Source: Acidobacteriota bacterium (GTDB taxonomy: Bacteria; Acidobacteriota; Terriglobia; UBA7540). Taken from it: 64,000 bases of DNA. The DNA lies in NCBI GenBank assembly GCA_023474345.1, contig JAMCXS010000022.1:1-64000 (forward strand), read 5' to 3'. The position numbers and the translations under genes are program-made. Under the pieces are notes generated by a model. The model was not told where the DNA came from, ran no database searches, and saw nothing but the letters and a program-made list of their open reading frames with translations. Shown piece by piece: positions 15,627-24,749 of the stretch; position 1 is the stretch's first letter, and every line of letters begins with the position of its first letter.

Positions 15627-16358
15627 CTATTTCTCGAACTCTTCTTCGCCCACCTTCAGTTGGTGGAAGAATGCGACGGCTTGGCCCAGAAACGTGGCGC
15701 CCACGGCGGCGAGGATAAACGGCTTCAGGTAGCCGCGCCAGATCTCGCCCGGTGCGAGCAGCCGCGGACGATGAGGCGGAAAGGTGGCAAGAACCAGATC
15801 CACATTCTCTTTCTTGCCCAAGTAATAGACGTTGGGCCCAATCGCTACCTCAGGCGTTTCAAGCCGCCGGGCACCTTGTTCGTAAACCATGTTGAAGACT
15901 TCGCTCTTCGGGTCTTCCAGATTGCCAAAGAACTTTGCGTGGGCGGTGCAGGTGAGGACGCACGCCGGTTCCTGCCCGCGTTCGAGACGCGGGGAGCAGA
16001 AATCGCACTTGTCGGCCTTTTTGATTGTGGGGCTGATGTAGCGGGCGCCATAAGGACACGCTTCCAGGCAATAGCCGCATCCGATGCACAGGTTGCGGTC
16101 AATGTGCACAATGCCGTTCTCGGCCTGGTAGGTGGCGCCGGTCGGGCAAGCCTTGGTGCAGGCGGGGTGGTCACAATGATTGCATTGCGCGACGTAAAAG
16201 CTCGAAACGAGATCCGGGAACACGCCGGCCACACCCGTCGCGTGAACGTGCGTGCGCGCAAAACCCGTGGGAACTTCCCATTCCGAGTTGCACGCCACCG
16301 TGCAGGCCTGGCAGCCCACGCATTTCCTGAGGTCTGTTACCATGGCGTAGCGCGCCAT
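15627..16358 (-). CDS. Four-cluster ferredoxin subunit of a molybdoenzyme (PsrB/PhsB/NrfC type)
   Basis: A 243-residue electron-transfer subunit with four cysteine clusters: CVGCQACTVACN near the start, CNHCDHPACTKACP, CIGCGYCLEACP and CDFCSPRLERGQEPACVLTC. This set defines the DMSO-reductase-family beta subunits that carry four [4Fe-4S] clusters. There is no signal peptide, so it would travel with the Tat-exported catalytic subunit. An unusual C-terminal hydrophobic segment (FILAAVGATFLGQAVAFF) anchors it to the membrane. It sits between the molybdopterin subunit (64 bp gap holding a palindromic element) and the cytochrome b fusion (11 bp gap). Confidence 0.92.
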   Translation of the reverse strand: MARYAMVTDLRKCVGCQACTVACNSEWEVPTGFARTHVHATGVAGVFPDLVSSFYVAQCNHCDHPACTKACPTGATYQAENGIVHIDRNLCIGCGYCLEACPYGARYISPTIKKADKCDFCSPRLERGQEPACVLTCTAHAKFFGNLEDPKSEVFNMVYEQGARRLETPEVAIGPNVYYLGKKENVDLVLATFPPHRPRLLAPGEIWRGYLKPFILAAVGATFLGQAVAFFHQLKVGEEEFEK

Positions 16359-16372
16359 CGGTTTTGCTCCAC

Positions 16373-16427
16373 TGTAACGGCGCTCTACCGAGCGCCGGGA
16401 ATCGCCGGTGGGGACACCGGCGTTACA
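16373..16427. repeat. Three-way-junction palindrome at the molybdoenzyme stop codon
   Basis: Outer arms TGTAACG (16373-16379) and CGTTACA (16421-16427) enclose two hairpins: GCGCTC/GAGCGC (16380-16385 with 16390-16395) and CGCCGGTG/CACCGGCG (16403-16410 with 16415-16422). The TAA of the molybdopterin subunit lies inside the right arm, so the element supplies the end of that gene. It may modulate expression of the downstream subunits. Confidence 0.65.
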
Positions 16428-18630
16428 ACTTGACTACCTTTACGAAGTTCACTCGCATTCCTGTTCCGCCCATGATGGGATCGACCTTAACGCGAGTCAT
16501 CAGGCCGGCATCCGAAGCGCCGCGGTGATAGGCGAGTTTCAGCCGCCGGGACTCGTGTCCGAACCCGTGCACCATGTACAGGCAATCGCGGCGGATGCCT
16601 TTGGTAATGCTCACTCGAATGGGCAGGCTTTTCGCGCCATCCTGGTTTTCGAGCACGACTTGCTGACCTTCGGCAAGTCTTAAGTCGCGAGCCGCGTCCT
16701 CATTGATCCAGGCCACATTTTCGTCCATCAGAGCGTCCAGCCAGGCGTTGTTCTGGCTGCGCGCGAAGGAATGAACCGGCGCCCTGCCATAAAGCAGCCG
16801 GAAGTAGCCGACGGGAGGTTCACCGACCGGCGCATAACGGGGCAGAGGATCAAACCCCAGTTGCTTGAGCAGAGGCGAGTAAAGCTCGATTTTGCCGCTC
16901 TGGGTCGGAAACAGCGGACCATCTTCCGGCAAGCGTTCCGCAATGTACGGCCGGCCCGGAAAAGCCACCGCACCGCGGGTAAGGAGCGTATCGATGTTGA
17001 CGCCCAGCGGCTGGACCAGAGTCGCAAGGTGCTCTTCAGGCGTCTTCCAGGGAAAGTAGGCTTCCAGTCCCAGCCGATGCGCCATTTGCAGCGTAATCCA
17101 CCATCCCGGCTTCGATTCGTATAGCGGCTCGACGGAAGGTTGCCGGATGGCGATATAGGGCTGCTTGGCGCTCAAGGCAATCTGCGGCATGTCGTACCGC
17201 TCCAGGTAAGTCGCCTCGGGCAGCACCAGATCGGCGTAGTAGGTCTGCTCCATGGGCAGAACGTCGACCACGACCATTAAATCAAGTTTCCGAATGGCCT
17301 CGAGAGTGTGAGGCCGCTGGGGAATGCTTTCCAGAACGTTCTGGCCGTAAACAATCCACGCCTTGATGGGATAGGGCTTGCCGCTCACGGTGGCATCGAC
17401 CAGGCCGTTGGTGACTCCTTGCTCTTCAGAAGCCAGCGGGAAACGCGTCCCCGCGCCATCCGCCCGCTCGCGCTTCGGTGCGGGAAAAGCGGGCGTACGG
17501 AACTCTCCTGTCTTGATCGCTGTAGGAAGAAAGATTCCGCCTTTTTGCCCCCAGCTTCCCAACAAAGCCGTGAGGATGGCCATGGCCCGCGCGCGCTGAG
17601 TGTCATCACCGTACCAGGTGGTATGCCGGCCGGGATGCAAGGCAACCGCCGGTTTAGCCGCCGCCATGGCGCGCGCCGTGGCACGAATCTTGGCCGCCGG
17701 AAGCTCTGTGATGGTTTCCGCCCATTCGGGAGTGAACTCTTTCACGTGCGCGGCAAGTTCCGGAAACCCTTGCGCGTAGCGGGAAATGTATTCCTTGTCG
17801 TAGCTTTCTTCCGTGATCAGGACATGCATCCAAGCCAGCAACAGCGCGGTGTCGGTCCCGGGCCGAATAGGTAGCCACCAGTCGGCTTTCGCCGCCGCGG
17901 TGGAAAACCGCGGATCGACAACAATCAGTTTGGCTCCGCGTGAAAGTCCATCGGCAAAAGCCGTGACCTGCGACGTAAAAATGTTCTCGCCAATGTGCGT
18001 TCCGATCAGAACGATCAGCTTGGATTCTTCCAGATCAACCGGCTCCGGCGATCCCAGCCCCTGGCCGAAGGTCAGCGCATAGCCCACCTCACGCGGGCCG
18101 CGGCATTGCGCGAAGGCGGGCTCGGCGATATTGTGCGTTCCGTAGGCTCGCATCAAGGTATGGAAAAAAGCCGACGCGACGCCATGCGGGAAAAACGCCA
18201 CGCTTTCAGGACCATATTTCTGTTTGAACTCAGTGAGACGTCCGGCGAGGAAATCCAGCGCCTGGTCCCAGGAGACCTGCTTGAATTTTCCTTCCCCGCG
18301 CTCGCCCACGCGCAGCATCGGATATTTCAAACGGTCGGGATCATAAAGAAGCTTGGGCCCGGCGTTGCCCTTAGCGCAGAGCCGCCCTTTGGTCAGCGGA
18401 TGGCTGGGATTGCCCTCAAGCTTCAACACCTTGCCATGGGCCACTTCCGCCAGCACGCCACAGCGCCAAAAGCACATCTCGCAGTTGGTGGCAATGGTTT
18501 CGACTCGTGTGGTACCGCGCCAGCCCGGAGGATGCTCGGCGCTTTGGGCAGGAGCAGTCCCGAGGGTTGTTACAGCCCCCAGAAGGGATGAACTCCTGAT
18601 GAAATCGCGCCTTGTGAGCTTAGGACTCAT
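16423..18630 (-). CDS. Tat-exported molybdopterin oxidoreductase (PsrA/PhsA-like catalytic subunit)
   Basis: A 735-residue catalytic subunit of the DMSO-reductase superfamily, probably acting on a sulfur compound such as thiosulfate, polysulfide or tetrathionate. The ATG at 18630 has AGGGAG upstream and starts a twin-arginine signal (LTRRDFIRSSSLLGAVTTLG). An N-terminal [4Fe-4S] site follows (CEMCFWRC, then GRLCAKG). The molybdenum ligand is most likely the Cys in EPAFAQCRGPREVG near residue 175. A molydopterin-dinucleotide-binding C-terminal domain ends the protein. Substrate cannot be read from sequence, but the neighbouring YeeE-type and rhodanese-like genes argue for sulfur chemistry. It is the first gene of the minus-strand operon. 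Arsenate or tetrathionate reductase relatives are alternatives. Confidence 0.85.
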   Translation of the reverse strand: MSPKLTRRDFIRSSSLLGAVTTLGTAPAQSAEHPPGWRGTTRVETIATNCEMCFWRCGVLAEVAHGKVLKLEGNPSHPLTKGRLCAKGNAGPKLLYDPDRLKYPMLRVGERGEGKFKQVSWDQALDFLAGRLTEFKQKYGPESVAFFPHGVASAFFHTLMRAYGTHNIAEPAFAQCRGPREVGYALTFGQGLGSPEPVDLEESKLIVLIGTHIGENIFTSQVTAFADGLSRGAKLIVVDPRFSTAAAKADWWLPIRPGTDTALLLAWMHVLITEESYDKEYISRYAQGFPELAAHVKEFTPEWAETITELPAAKIRATARAMAAAKPAVALHPGRHTTWYGDDTQRARAMAILTALLGSWGQKGGIFLPTAIKTGEFRTPAFPAPKRERADGAGTRFPLASEEQGVTNGLVDATVSGKPYPIKAWIVYGQNVLESIPQRPHTLEAIRKLDLMVVVDVLPMEQTYYADLVLPEATYLERYDMPQIALSAKQPYIAIRQPSVEPLYESKPGWWITLQMAHRLGLEAYFPWKTPEEHLATLVQPLGVNIDTLLTRGAVAFPGRPYIAERLPEDGPLFPTQSGKIELYSPLLKQLGFDPLPRYAPVGEPPVGYFRLLYGRAPVHSFARSQNNAWLDALMDENVAWINEDAARDLRLAEGQQVVLENQDGAKSLPIRVSITKGIRRDCLYMVHGFGHESRRLKLAYHRGASDAGLMTRVKVDPIMGGTGMRVNFVKVVKL

Positions 18631-18720
18631 CCGAACTCCCTTCACACCTAAATCACGCGCATAAATAACATGAATAAAGCCTGGAGGTCACAGCCGACAA
18701 TGAGGTATGTCACTCGACTG

Positions 18721-18736
18721 TGTGATGCACATCACT
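18721..18736. promoter_or_regulatory. CRP/FNR-family operator in the divergent promoter region
   Basis: TGTGA-TGCACA-TCACT matches the TGTGA-N6-TCACA consensus in 9 of 10 positions, with perfect GTGATG/CATCAC arms around CA. It lies between the divergent starts of the molybdopterin subunit (18630) and the multiheme cytochrome (18860). A regulator of the CRP/FNR family could control both transcripts, which would suit an oxygen- or redox-responsive respiratory system. No clear -10/-35 pair was identified next to it. Confidence 0.55.
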
Positions 18737-18859
18737 CCAACAAGAGTTCCCGCCGTTTATCGTTGAAAGCCGGAAATGGCGGCAGGGCTTTCTGCCGTGT
18801 TTGGGGACCGGTGGATGCCAAGGGAAGGCAGATGCTTTTAGGAGGCTGTGATTTTAAGC

Positions 18860-20938
18860 ATGAGAAACGAGAAGGAATGGACATCGCCGATTCGCCACGC
18901 TTTTCTCAGCGAGCGGGGGGTTCTGGGTTTTGCCTGGGTCGGCGGAGCACTTTTATTTGTGGCACTTACGGGCCTTTTGATCTGGCTGCTGCCCTTCAGC
19001 GTCAGCGCCCAGATGGCGGTACTGTTCCACACGGCGCTTGGACTGCTGGTACTCGTTCCTTTCGCGCTCTGGCAACTCAGCCACTGGCTGGCCACCCGCA
19101 AAAAGCCGCGCGCCGCGAGAAAGATCAGCGCTTACGCGGGATTCTGGTTGCTGGCCGTGAGTACGGTAGCTGGCATCATCATTACCTGGCAGGCGTTTTT
19201 TGAGGTCGTCGTCAGCCACGGCTGGGCGGAAATTCATCTCTGGAGCGGGGTACTGGCTCTGCCGTTTCTCGTCTACCACGTTTTGCCGGTCAAGCAGGAG
19301 AACGTTGCCGCAAATGGGTTGCCGGTCGTAGTCCCCTCGCAAGATTACGGGCCTGCCCGCCGCCGCACGTGGAAGCATGTTTTTGGCGTGGCTGCGGCGC
19401 TTTGCGCGTTGCTCGTGGCCGGGACATTGGCTTACCGCGCGCCATCATTCAAGAATTATCGACCGCCTGCGAGCTTCAAGGCGGCGCCAGGACCAAATCC
19501 GTTTGCTCCGAGCCACGCTGAAACCACAATCGGCGGCCCGGTCGCGCCCGAGACCATTGCCGACTCGCGCTCCTGCGGGGCGTCGGGATGCCACACTGCG
19601 ATTTACAAGGATTGGCAGGCAAGCGCTCACCGTTGGTCGGAAGAAGATCAGTTTTTTCAAGAGGTTCGCAGCGCCACTACCCAAGTGCAGGGGATCAAAT
19701 CCACAGAGAAATGCGGCGGTTGCCATGCTCCGGTTTCGATGCTTTCCGGGTACAAAGACCCGCGGCTGGGGAAAAACATTCCCGGCTACAAAGAAGGCGA
19801 CTCCTGCATCGTCTGCCACGCCGTGCGCCATGTGGACGAGCGCGGAATCGGAAGTTACGTGCTGGGCATCCCGAAGCCGTATCTTTACGAATACAGCAAG
19901 GCCCGCTATGCAATTGCGGTCAATCACTTTTTGATTCGCGTTTATCCCGCGCAGCACGACCGCGATTACAACCTGAAGATTGCCCGCCAGGCCGAGTCGT
20001 GCGCTCCATGCCACAAGGAATTTGACGTGGTGGGCAAGTATCCCGGCCTTCTGCAAGTCGAAACTCAGTATGACGACTGGAAGCACAACAAGTGGAACAC
20101 CAATCCCGACCCGGCCAAGCGGTTGCGTTGCCAGCAGTGTCATATGTTCTACCAGAGCGTGGCGCGCCGCGCCGAAGCTGATCCATATGACTTGGAGGCT
20201 GGGCTGGGACTCAAATACCACAACCATCGCTTTGCCGCCGCCAATCAATACATGCCTCTGGCCATATCCTCGCCCGGCGCCGAGGAGCAGGTTCGCGATG
20301 TGAAGAAATGGCTGACGGGCGAGCGGCTGGTGCCGGAAATTCAAAAAGTCTGGCCGCGCGGTCCCATTGTCCCGATAACGATCAAAGCGCCGGCATCTGC
20401 GGAGCCGGGCAAACAGCTTAATTTACAGGTCGTCTTGACCAACGAAAAGGCCGGTCACAGCTTTCCTACCGGGCCACTCAACGTGGTGCGAGTCTGGATT
20501 GAATTGGACGTACGCGACCAGGCGGGAAGGGAAATTTTTCATTCCGGAGGGCTCGACGGTGAGAACCACGTTGAGGCCGGGTCCTATGTCCTCCGCCCGA
20601 TTGCCATCACGGAAGGCGGACAGTCGATCATGACGGCGGACATCTGGCACCCCCAGGGTCCCAACTACCGTCCGGCAATCTCTCCCGGCAAATCAGAATC
20701 CTTTGAGTACCATTTCCAGGTGCCAAGAGGCGCAACGGGGCCGCTCGCGGTGAAGGCTCGCCTCCGGTACCGCAAAGCCAATCAGTTTTTCATGAATGCC
20801 GTTTATCCTCACGAGCACCGAGAGCCTCCGATCACGGACGTCTCTTCGGAATCCGTAGAAATTCCAATTGCAATCAGCACTGCCACAAGGGCGGCAATCT
20901 CGACTCGACCCATCGTGCGGATACCCGCAAGTAAATAA
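18860..20938 (+). CDS. Membrane-bound multiheme cytochrome c with b-type-like membrane domain
   Basis: About 692 residues. Four hydrophobic segments with histidines at 20-190 (for example LLIWLLPFSV, FHTALGLLVLVPFALWQ, HLWSGVLALPFLVYHVL) resemble a quinol-linked cytochrome-b-type module; a further anchor precedes the periplasmic part. Heme c sites: an unusual CGASGCH (CX4CH) near residue 238, then CGGCH, CIVCH, CAPCH and CQQCH near 285, 316, 381 and 424, five in all. The last 200 residues form a beta-sandwich-like domain. ATG at 18860 is preferred; GTG at 18848 is in frame but only two bases from AGGAGG, while 18860 is 14 away. Divergent from the molybdoenzyme operon, it is a likely electron partner of it. 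Confidence 0.8.
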   Translation: MRNEKEWTSPIRHAFLSERGVLGFAWVGGALLFVALTGLLIWLLPFSVSAQMAVLFHTALGLLVLVPFALWQLSHWLATRKKPRAARKISAYAGFWLLAVSTVAGIIITWQAFFEVVVSHGWAEIHLWSGVLALPFLVYHVLPVKQENVAANGLPVVVPSQDYGPARRRTWKHVFGVAAALCALLVAGTLAYRAPSFKNYRPPASFKAAPGPNPFAPSHAETTIGGPVAPETIADSRSCGASGCHTAIYKDWQASAHRWSEEDQFFQEVRSATTQVQGIKSTEKCGGCHAPVSMLSGYKDPRLGKNIPGYKEGDSCIVCHAVRHVDERGIGSYVLGIPKPYLYEYSKARYAIAVNHFLIRVYPAQHDRDYNLKIARQAESCAPCHKEFDVVGKYPGLLQVETQYDDWKHNKWNTNPDPAKRLRCQQCHMFYQSVARRAEADPYDLEAGLGLKYHNHRFAAANQYMPLAISSPGAEEQVRDVKKWLTGERLVPEIQKVWPRGPIVPITIKAPASAEPGKQLNLQVVLTNEKAGHSFPTGPLNVVRVWIELDVRDQAGREIFHSGGLDGENHVEAGSYVLRPIAITEGGQSIMTADIWHPQGPNYRPAISPGKSESFEYHFQVPRGATGPLAVKARLRYRKANQFFMNAVYPHEHREPPITDVSSESVEIPIAISTATRAAISTRPIVRIPASK

Positions 20939-21290
20939 TACGAGGCGAGCAACCAGCTTTGCAGGATCGTTCAGGATGCGCTGAACGATTCGATCGCCCA
21001 TAAGCCTGCTTATAGCAGCGACTTTTTCCCGTGTCTGGATCGCTGCGAAGAAATATGAAAAATACTCATTGACAAGAGTAGAGGGTGATGATACTCAATA
21101 GCCAGGGAGGTAGTTCTTATTTTCAGTATCGCTGAATTCTTCAACGCGGGGTAGTCGCACACGTAGGAAATTTACAGTCTTTTAGCACGGTGGGGATTAT
21201 CAAGAAACACAACAACTGAGCACTTTTCAGTATCACCGAGCGCGTCGGGGCACGGCTAGTCAAGCAAGTAAAAACAAGGAGGAATGACAG
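20939..21290 (+). promoter_or_regulatory. Upstream region of the TonB receptor with direct repeats
   Basis: No gene is seen. A possible promoter is TTGACA (21069-21074) with GATACT (21090-21095), spacing 15, slightly short. ATACTCA occurs on both sides of it (21062-21068 and 21091-21097). A TTTTCAGTATC core occurs twice, near 21120 and 21225, the second about 60 bases before the start codon. These GTATC-centred repeats may be regulator sites. A strong AAGGAGG at 21276-21282 serves the receptor gene. Confidence 0.4.
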
Positions 21291-24200
21291 ATGGCGAAAA
21301 GTATTTTCGCGTCCAGGGTAGAAGTGTCTCGGCAGCTATGCTTCTTTGCACTACTTTGTCTGACCACGGCGGTTGGAGCCTGGGCTCAATTGATCCCCAC
21401 GGGTTCGATTACGGGCACGGTGAAAGATCCCAAAGGCGGGGTGGTTCCCGGCGCTGCGATTACCGTCACCAACACTGCAACCGGCATCGTCAAGACAACC
21501 AAGACAAACAGCACCGGCGATTTCCTGGTTCCGGACCTGCTGCCCGGAACGTATCGCGTCGAGGCTCAAATGGCAGGTTTTAAGAAGATCGCGCAGGTGG
21601 GGACTGTCCAGACAGGCGGATCCACTACGTTTGACCTGACACTGCAGCTTGGGAGTACTAAACAAACGGTGGAGGTATCAAGTCAAGCGCCCTTACTCCA
21701 GGCAACCACGAGCGCTTTGACGACCACGGTTGATAATCGCGCGATTGTGAACCTGCCCTTGCAGGGCAGAAATCCGCTGCTGCTGGCAAGGCTCAGCCCC
21801 GGCGTGGTGCAGACGTTCAATCCGGGACCTAGCGGGGTGAACGTCAATGCCATGAACCAGTCTTCTTACTTTACCAGTAACGGCGCCTGGGACCGTGATA
21901 ACAGTTTTATGATCGACGGCGTCCCAGACAATTTAACCGACCGTGTGGGATACATTCCCCCCGTGGCTGACACGGAGAACGTCACAGTGCTGACCAACGC
22001 CTTGGATGCCCAGTATGGCCAGGGCGCGGGCGCAACCGTGATCGTGACCACAAAGAGCGGCACCAATCAGTTTCACGGCACAGCCTATGACTTTCTCCAA
22101 AACAGCGCATTGAACGCCAACGGCTTTTTCGGCAACTTCGAAGGCCTGCAGAAGCTCCCCCTTCACTATAACCAATTTGGGGGTGCGATCGGAGGCCCCA
22201 TCATCCACAACCGAACCTTCTTTTTCTTTAACTACGAAGGCATCCGGACTTCAAATACTTCCGCGGTGCTCGGAACGGTTCCTACGCTCCTTCAGCGGCA
22301 AGGCAACTTTTCACAAACTTATGATAGCAAAGGGAACCTGATCCAGATCTACAATCCTTTTTCAACCCGGCCCGATCCGAACAATCCGGGAAGCTACATT
22401 CGCGATCCGTTTTCGGGTAACATCATCCCCACGTCCATGATCAATTCCGCAAGCGCCGGCGTGCTCGCCTTACTTCCTCTTCCCAACCGGACAGGTCTTA
22501 TCACGGGTGCGCAGAACTATGCGACGAGCATCACCAACAGCACGCCCATGAATGATTACACGATCCGGGTCGATCACCAGATCAATGATTACAACCGGGT
22601 TTTCGTGCGTTTTTCCAAGGAACGAACGGATCAAATAAACTCTCGCCTTTACCCGAAGCTGCCCGCAGCCAATAGCATGAACCAACAGATTTCCGTGGGT
22701 TTGGGCTACAGCCATATCTTCTCGCCGACCTTGGCCTTGGACGTTGCCTTGGGTTGGGAAGGCTGGCAGAATCCTGGCTTCACGCCAACATTCGACATGT
22801 CGTCCCTGGGTTTTTCGTCTTCCTTCATCGGCCTGCTGCCCGGGCAAACTGTACCTTCGATCAGCATTGCCGATATGGGCAGCTTCGGCTACGGGACCTT
22901 CGGGTATCACGACACCGATCCCACGTGGGGGTTCAACGCGAACATGAGGAAAATGTTGGGCATCCAGAGCATCAAGTGGGGTTTTCAGTTCCAAGTTAAG
23001 CAAGATAATTCCGGGATTAACGGCGACACCGGCACCTACAGCTTTAGTCGCAGTTACACGCAAGGCCCGGACCCGTCAACCTCAGGCCCCGATGTGGGTT
23101 ACGGCACGGCCTCTTTCCTGCTGGGTACCATGGACAATAGCAGCTACTTGCAGTCTGCCAGCAGTGAAGCGACCACCGCGCCGTACTACGGGGCTTACTT
23201 GAATGACGATATCCGCGCCACGAGCCGGCTGACTCTGAATCTCGGTGTGCGGTGGGAAGTTTGGCTGCCGGCGACAGAGCGCTTCAACCATCAGAATGCC
23301 GGCTTCGCTTTCGATACGCCTAATCCGATTGCGCCGCAAGCCATCGCCAACTACACGGCGAATCCTATTCCGGGCAACATTTTGCCCCCCGATCAGTTTC
23401 ACGTGAACGGCGGCCTGCTGTTTGCTACGGCCAGTGGCCGGCGCTGGGGCAGAACATACTGGAACGACTGGAGCCCGCGGGTTGGCTTTGCATACAAGAT
23501 TAACAATAAGACCGTGATGAGGGGTGGCTTCGGATTCTTCCGATCGATGTTCTGGACCAGTTTCGCCCGGCAAACGGGCTTCAACAGCAGTACTTTTGCC
23601 GTGGGCAGCTTGAACGGTATCAATCCCACCAATCTTTTCAATAATCCCTTCCCCGAGGGCTTTACCCCGATTACCGGTTCCAGCCTGGGATTGATGACGG
23701 ATCTGGGAGGCAGCTACGGGTTTCTGGACCAGAACGCCCAACCGGGTTACAACGCCCGCTGGAACTTTGGCTTCCAACGGCAAATCACTCCCAGCACACT
23801 GCTCTCCGCGTACTACGTCGGCGAGACGGCCGTCCATTTGCCCCTGGGAAGCGGGGGTCAGATTTTCACGCCCGCGGGCAATGCTGAACAGGATTACCAA
23901 CTCAACTACTTGCCCGCCAAGTATCTCTCCCTGGGCGACAGCCTCTACAACCTCGTTCCGAACCCGTTCTACGGCCTGATTTCCACGGCGGGTTTCAACG
24001 GGCCCACGATTCACGAAGGCCAACTCCTTTTGACCTATCCGGAATTCGGGGGCCTCGACGACGCCCGGAGGACTGGTGGCATGAGCTACTATCATTCGCT
24101 GCAGATCACGGTGGACAAGCGCTACTCGAACGGACTGTCTCTGTTGGGCGCCTACACATGGTCGAAATCGATCGACCGTTACCGGTTTATCAACGCCAGC

Positions 24201-24749
24201 GATCCCGGCCCCAGCAAAATGATCGGGTATTATGACGCGCCCCAGCGGTTCACCCTGGGCGCAGTGTACGATCTTCCTTTTGGCCACGGCCAAGCCTGGG
24301 GTTGGAAAAGCGGGGTGGGTGACGAGATAATCGGGGGCTGGCGGCTGAGCGTCAACGGAGTCTTCCAAAGCGGCCTCCCAATCTCGCTGAATGCGCCGGT
24401 GATTCTGACGGGAGTAAATCCCACACTCTCGGCAGGCCGCCGGGGCCGGCTCGATTGGTTTAATACGGCCGCTCTTACCACATTGCCCACATTTTCGCTG
24501 CGCGCCGCGCCCTGGGAAATCGCCAGCTTGCGCGCTGATGCAATCAACAACTGGGACACGGCACTGATGAAGAACTTTCGCCTGACCGAGCGCTTCGGTC
24601 TGGAATTCCGATGGGAGATGTACAATGCTCTCAATCGGGTTCAATTCTGTCCCCCGGACGTTAATCCTGCCAGTAGCACATACGGCACTATCGGTTGCCA
24701 GGCCAACACGCCCAGGGAAATGCAGATGGCGTTGAAGCTCAACTTCTAA
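21291..24749 (+). CDS. TonB-dependent receptor, Oar-like, with carboxypeptidase-regulatory-like domain
   Basis: An outer-membrane uptake receptor of 1152 residues. The signal peptide is followed by an N-terminal carboxypeptidase-regulatory-like beta-sandwich (GSITGTVKDPKGGVVPGAAI to about residue 120), then a TonB plug (NRAIVNLPLQGRNPLLLARL, then IDGVPDNLTDRVGYIPP), then a long beta-barrel with many aromatic strands ending in ALKLNF, a typical Phe terminus. Such receptors are greatly expanded in Acidobacteriota and are often tied to glycan, peptide or siderophore uptake. Start ATG 21291 is eight bases from AAGGAGG. A permease and a PIG-L deacetylase follow on the same strand, suggesting one uptake and processing locus. 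The ligand is unknown. Confidence 0.93.
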   Translation: MAKSIFASRVEVSRQLCFFALLCLTTAVGAWAQLIPTGSITGTVKDPKGGVVPGAAITVTNTATGIVKTTKTNSTGDFLVPDLLPGTYRVEAQMAGFKKIAQVGTVQTGGSTTFDLTLQLGSTKQTVEVSSQAPLLQATTSALTTTVDNRAIVNLPLQGRNPLLLARLSPGVVQTFNPGPSGVNVNAMNQSSYFTSNGAWDRDNSFMIDGVPDNLTDRVGYIPPVADTENVTVLTNALDAQYGQGAGATVIVTTKSGTNQFHGTAYDFLQNSALNANGFFGNFEGLQKLPLHYNQFGGAIGGPIIHNRTFFFFNYEGIRTSNTSAVLGTVPTLLQRQGNFSQTYDSKGNLIQIYNPFSTRPDPNNPGSYIRDPFSGNIIPTSMINSASAGVLALLPLPNRTGLITGAQNYATSITNSTPMNDYTIRVDHQINDYNRVFVRFSKERTDQINSRLYPKLPAANSMNQQISVGLGYSHIFSPTLALDVALGWEGWQNPGFTPTFDMSSLGFSSSFIGLLPGQTVPSISIADMGSFGYGTFGYHDTDPTWGFNANMRKMLGIQSIKWGFQFQVKQDNSGINGDTGTYSFSRSYTQGPDPSTSGPDVGYGTASFLLGTMDNSSYLQSASSEATTAPYYGAYLNDDIRATSRLTLNLGVRWEVWLPATERFNHQNAGFAFDTPNPIAPQAIANYTANPIPGNILPPDQFHVNGGLLFATASGRRWGRTYWNDWSPRVGFAYKINNKTVMRGGFGFFRSMFWTSFARQTGFNSSTFAVGSLNGINPTNLFNNPFPEGFTPITGSSLGLMTDLGGSYGFLDQNAQPGYNARWNFGFQRQITPSTLLSAYYVGETAVHLPLGSGGQIFTPAGNAEQDYQLNYLPAKYLSLGDSLYNLVPNPFYGLISTAGFNGPTIHEGQLLLTYPEFGGLDDARRTGGMSYYHSLQITVDKRYSNGLSLLGAYTWSKSIDRYRFINASDPGPSKMIGYYDAPQRFTLGAVYDLPFGHGQAWGWKSGVGDEIIGGWRLSVNGVFQSGLPISLNAPVILTGVNPTLSAGRRGRLDWFNTAALTTLPTFSLRAAPWEIASLRADAINNWDTALMKNFRLTERFGLEFRWEMYNALNRVQFCPPDVNPASSTYGTIGCQANTPREMQMALKLNF

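Noticed and set aside
23082-24644. Long open frame antisense to the TonB receptor (520 codons)
   Set aside because: It mirrors the codon pattern of the receptor gene, has no ribosome-binding site and shows no family resemblance; GC-rich genes often leave such antisense frames open.
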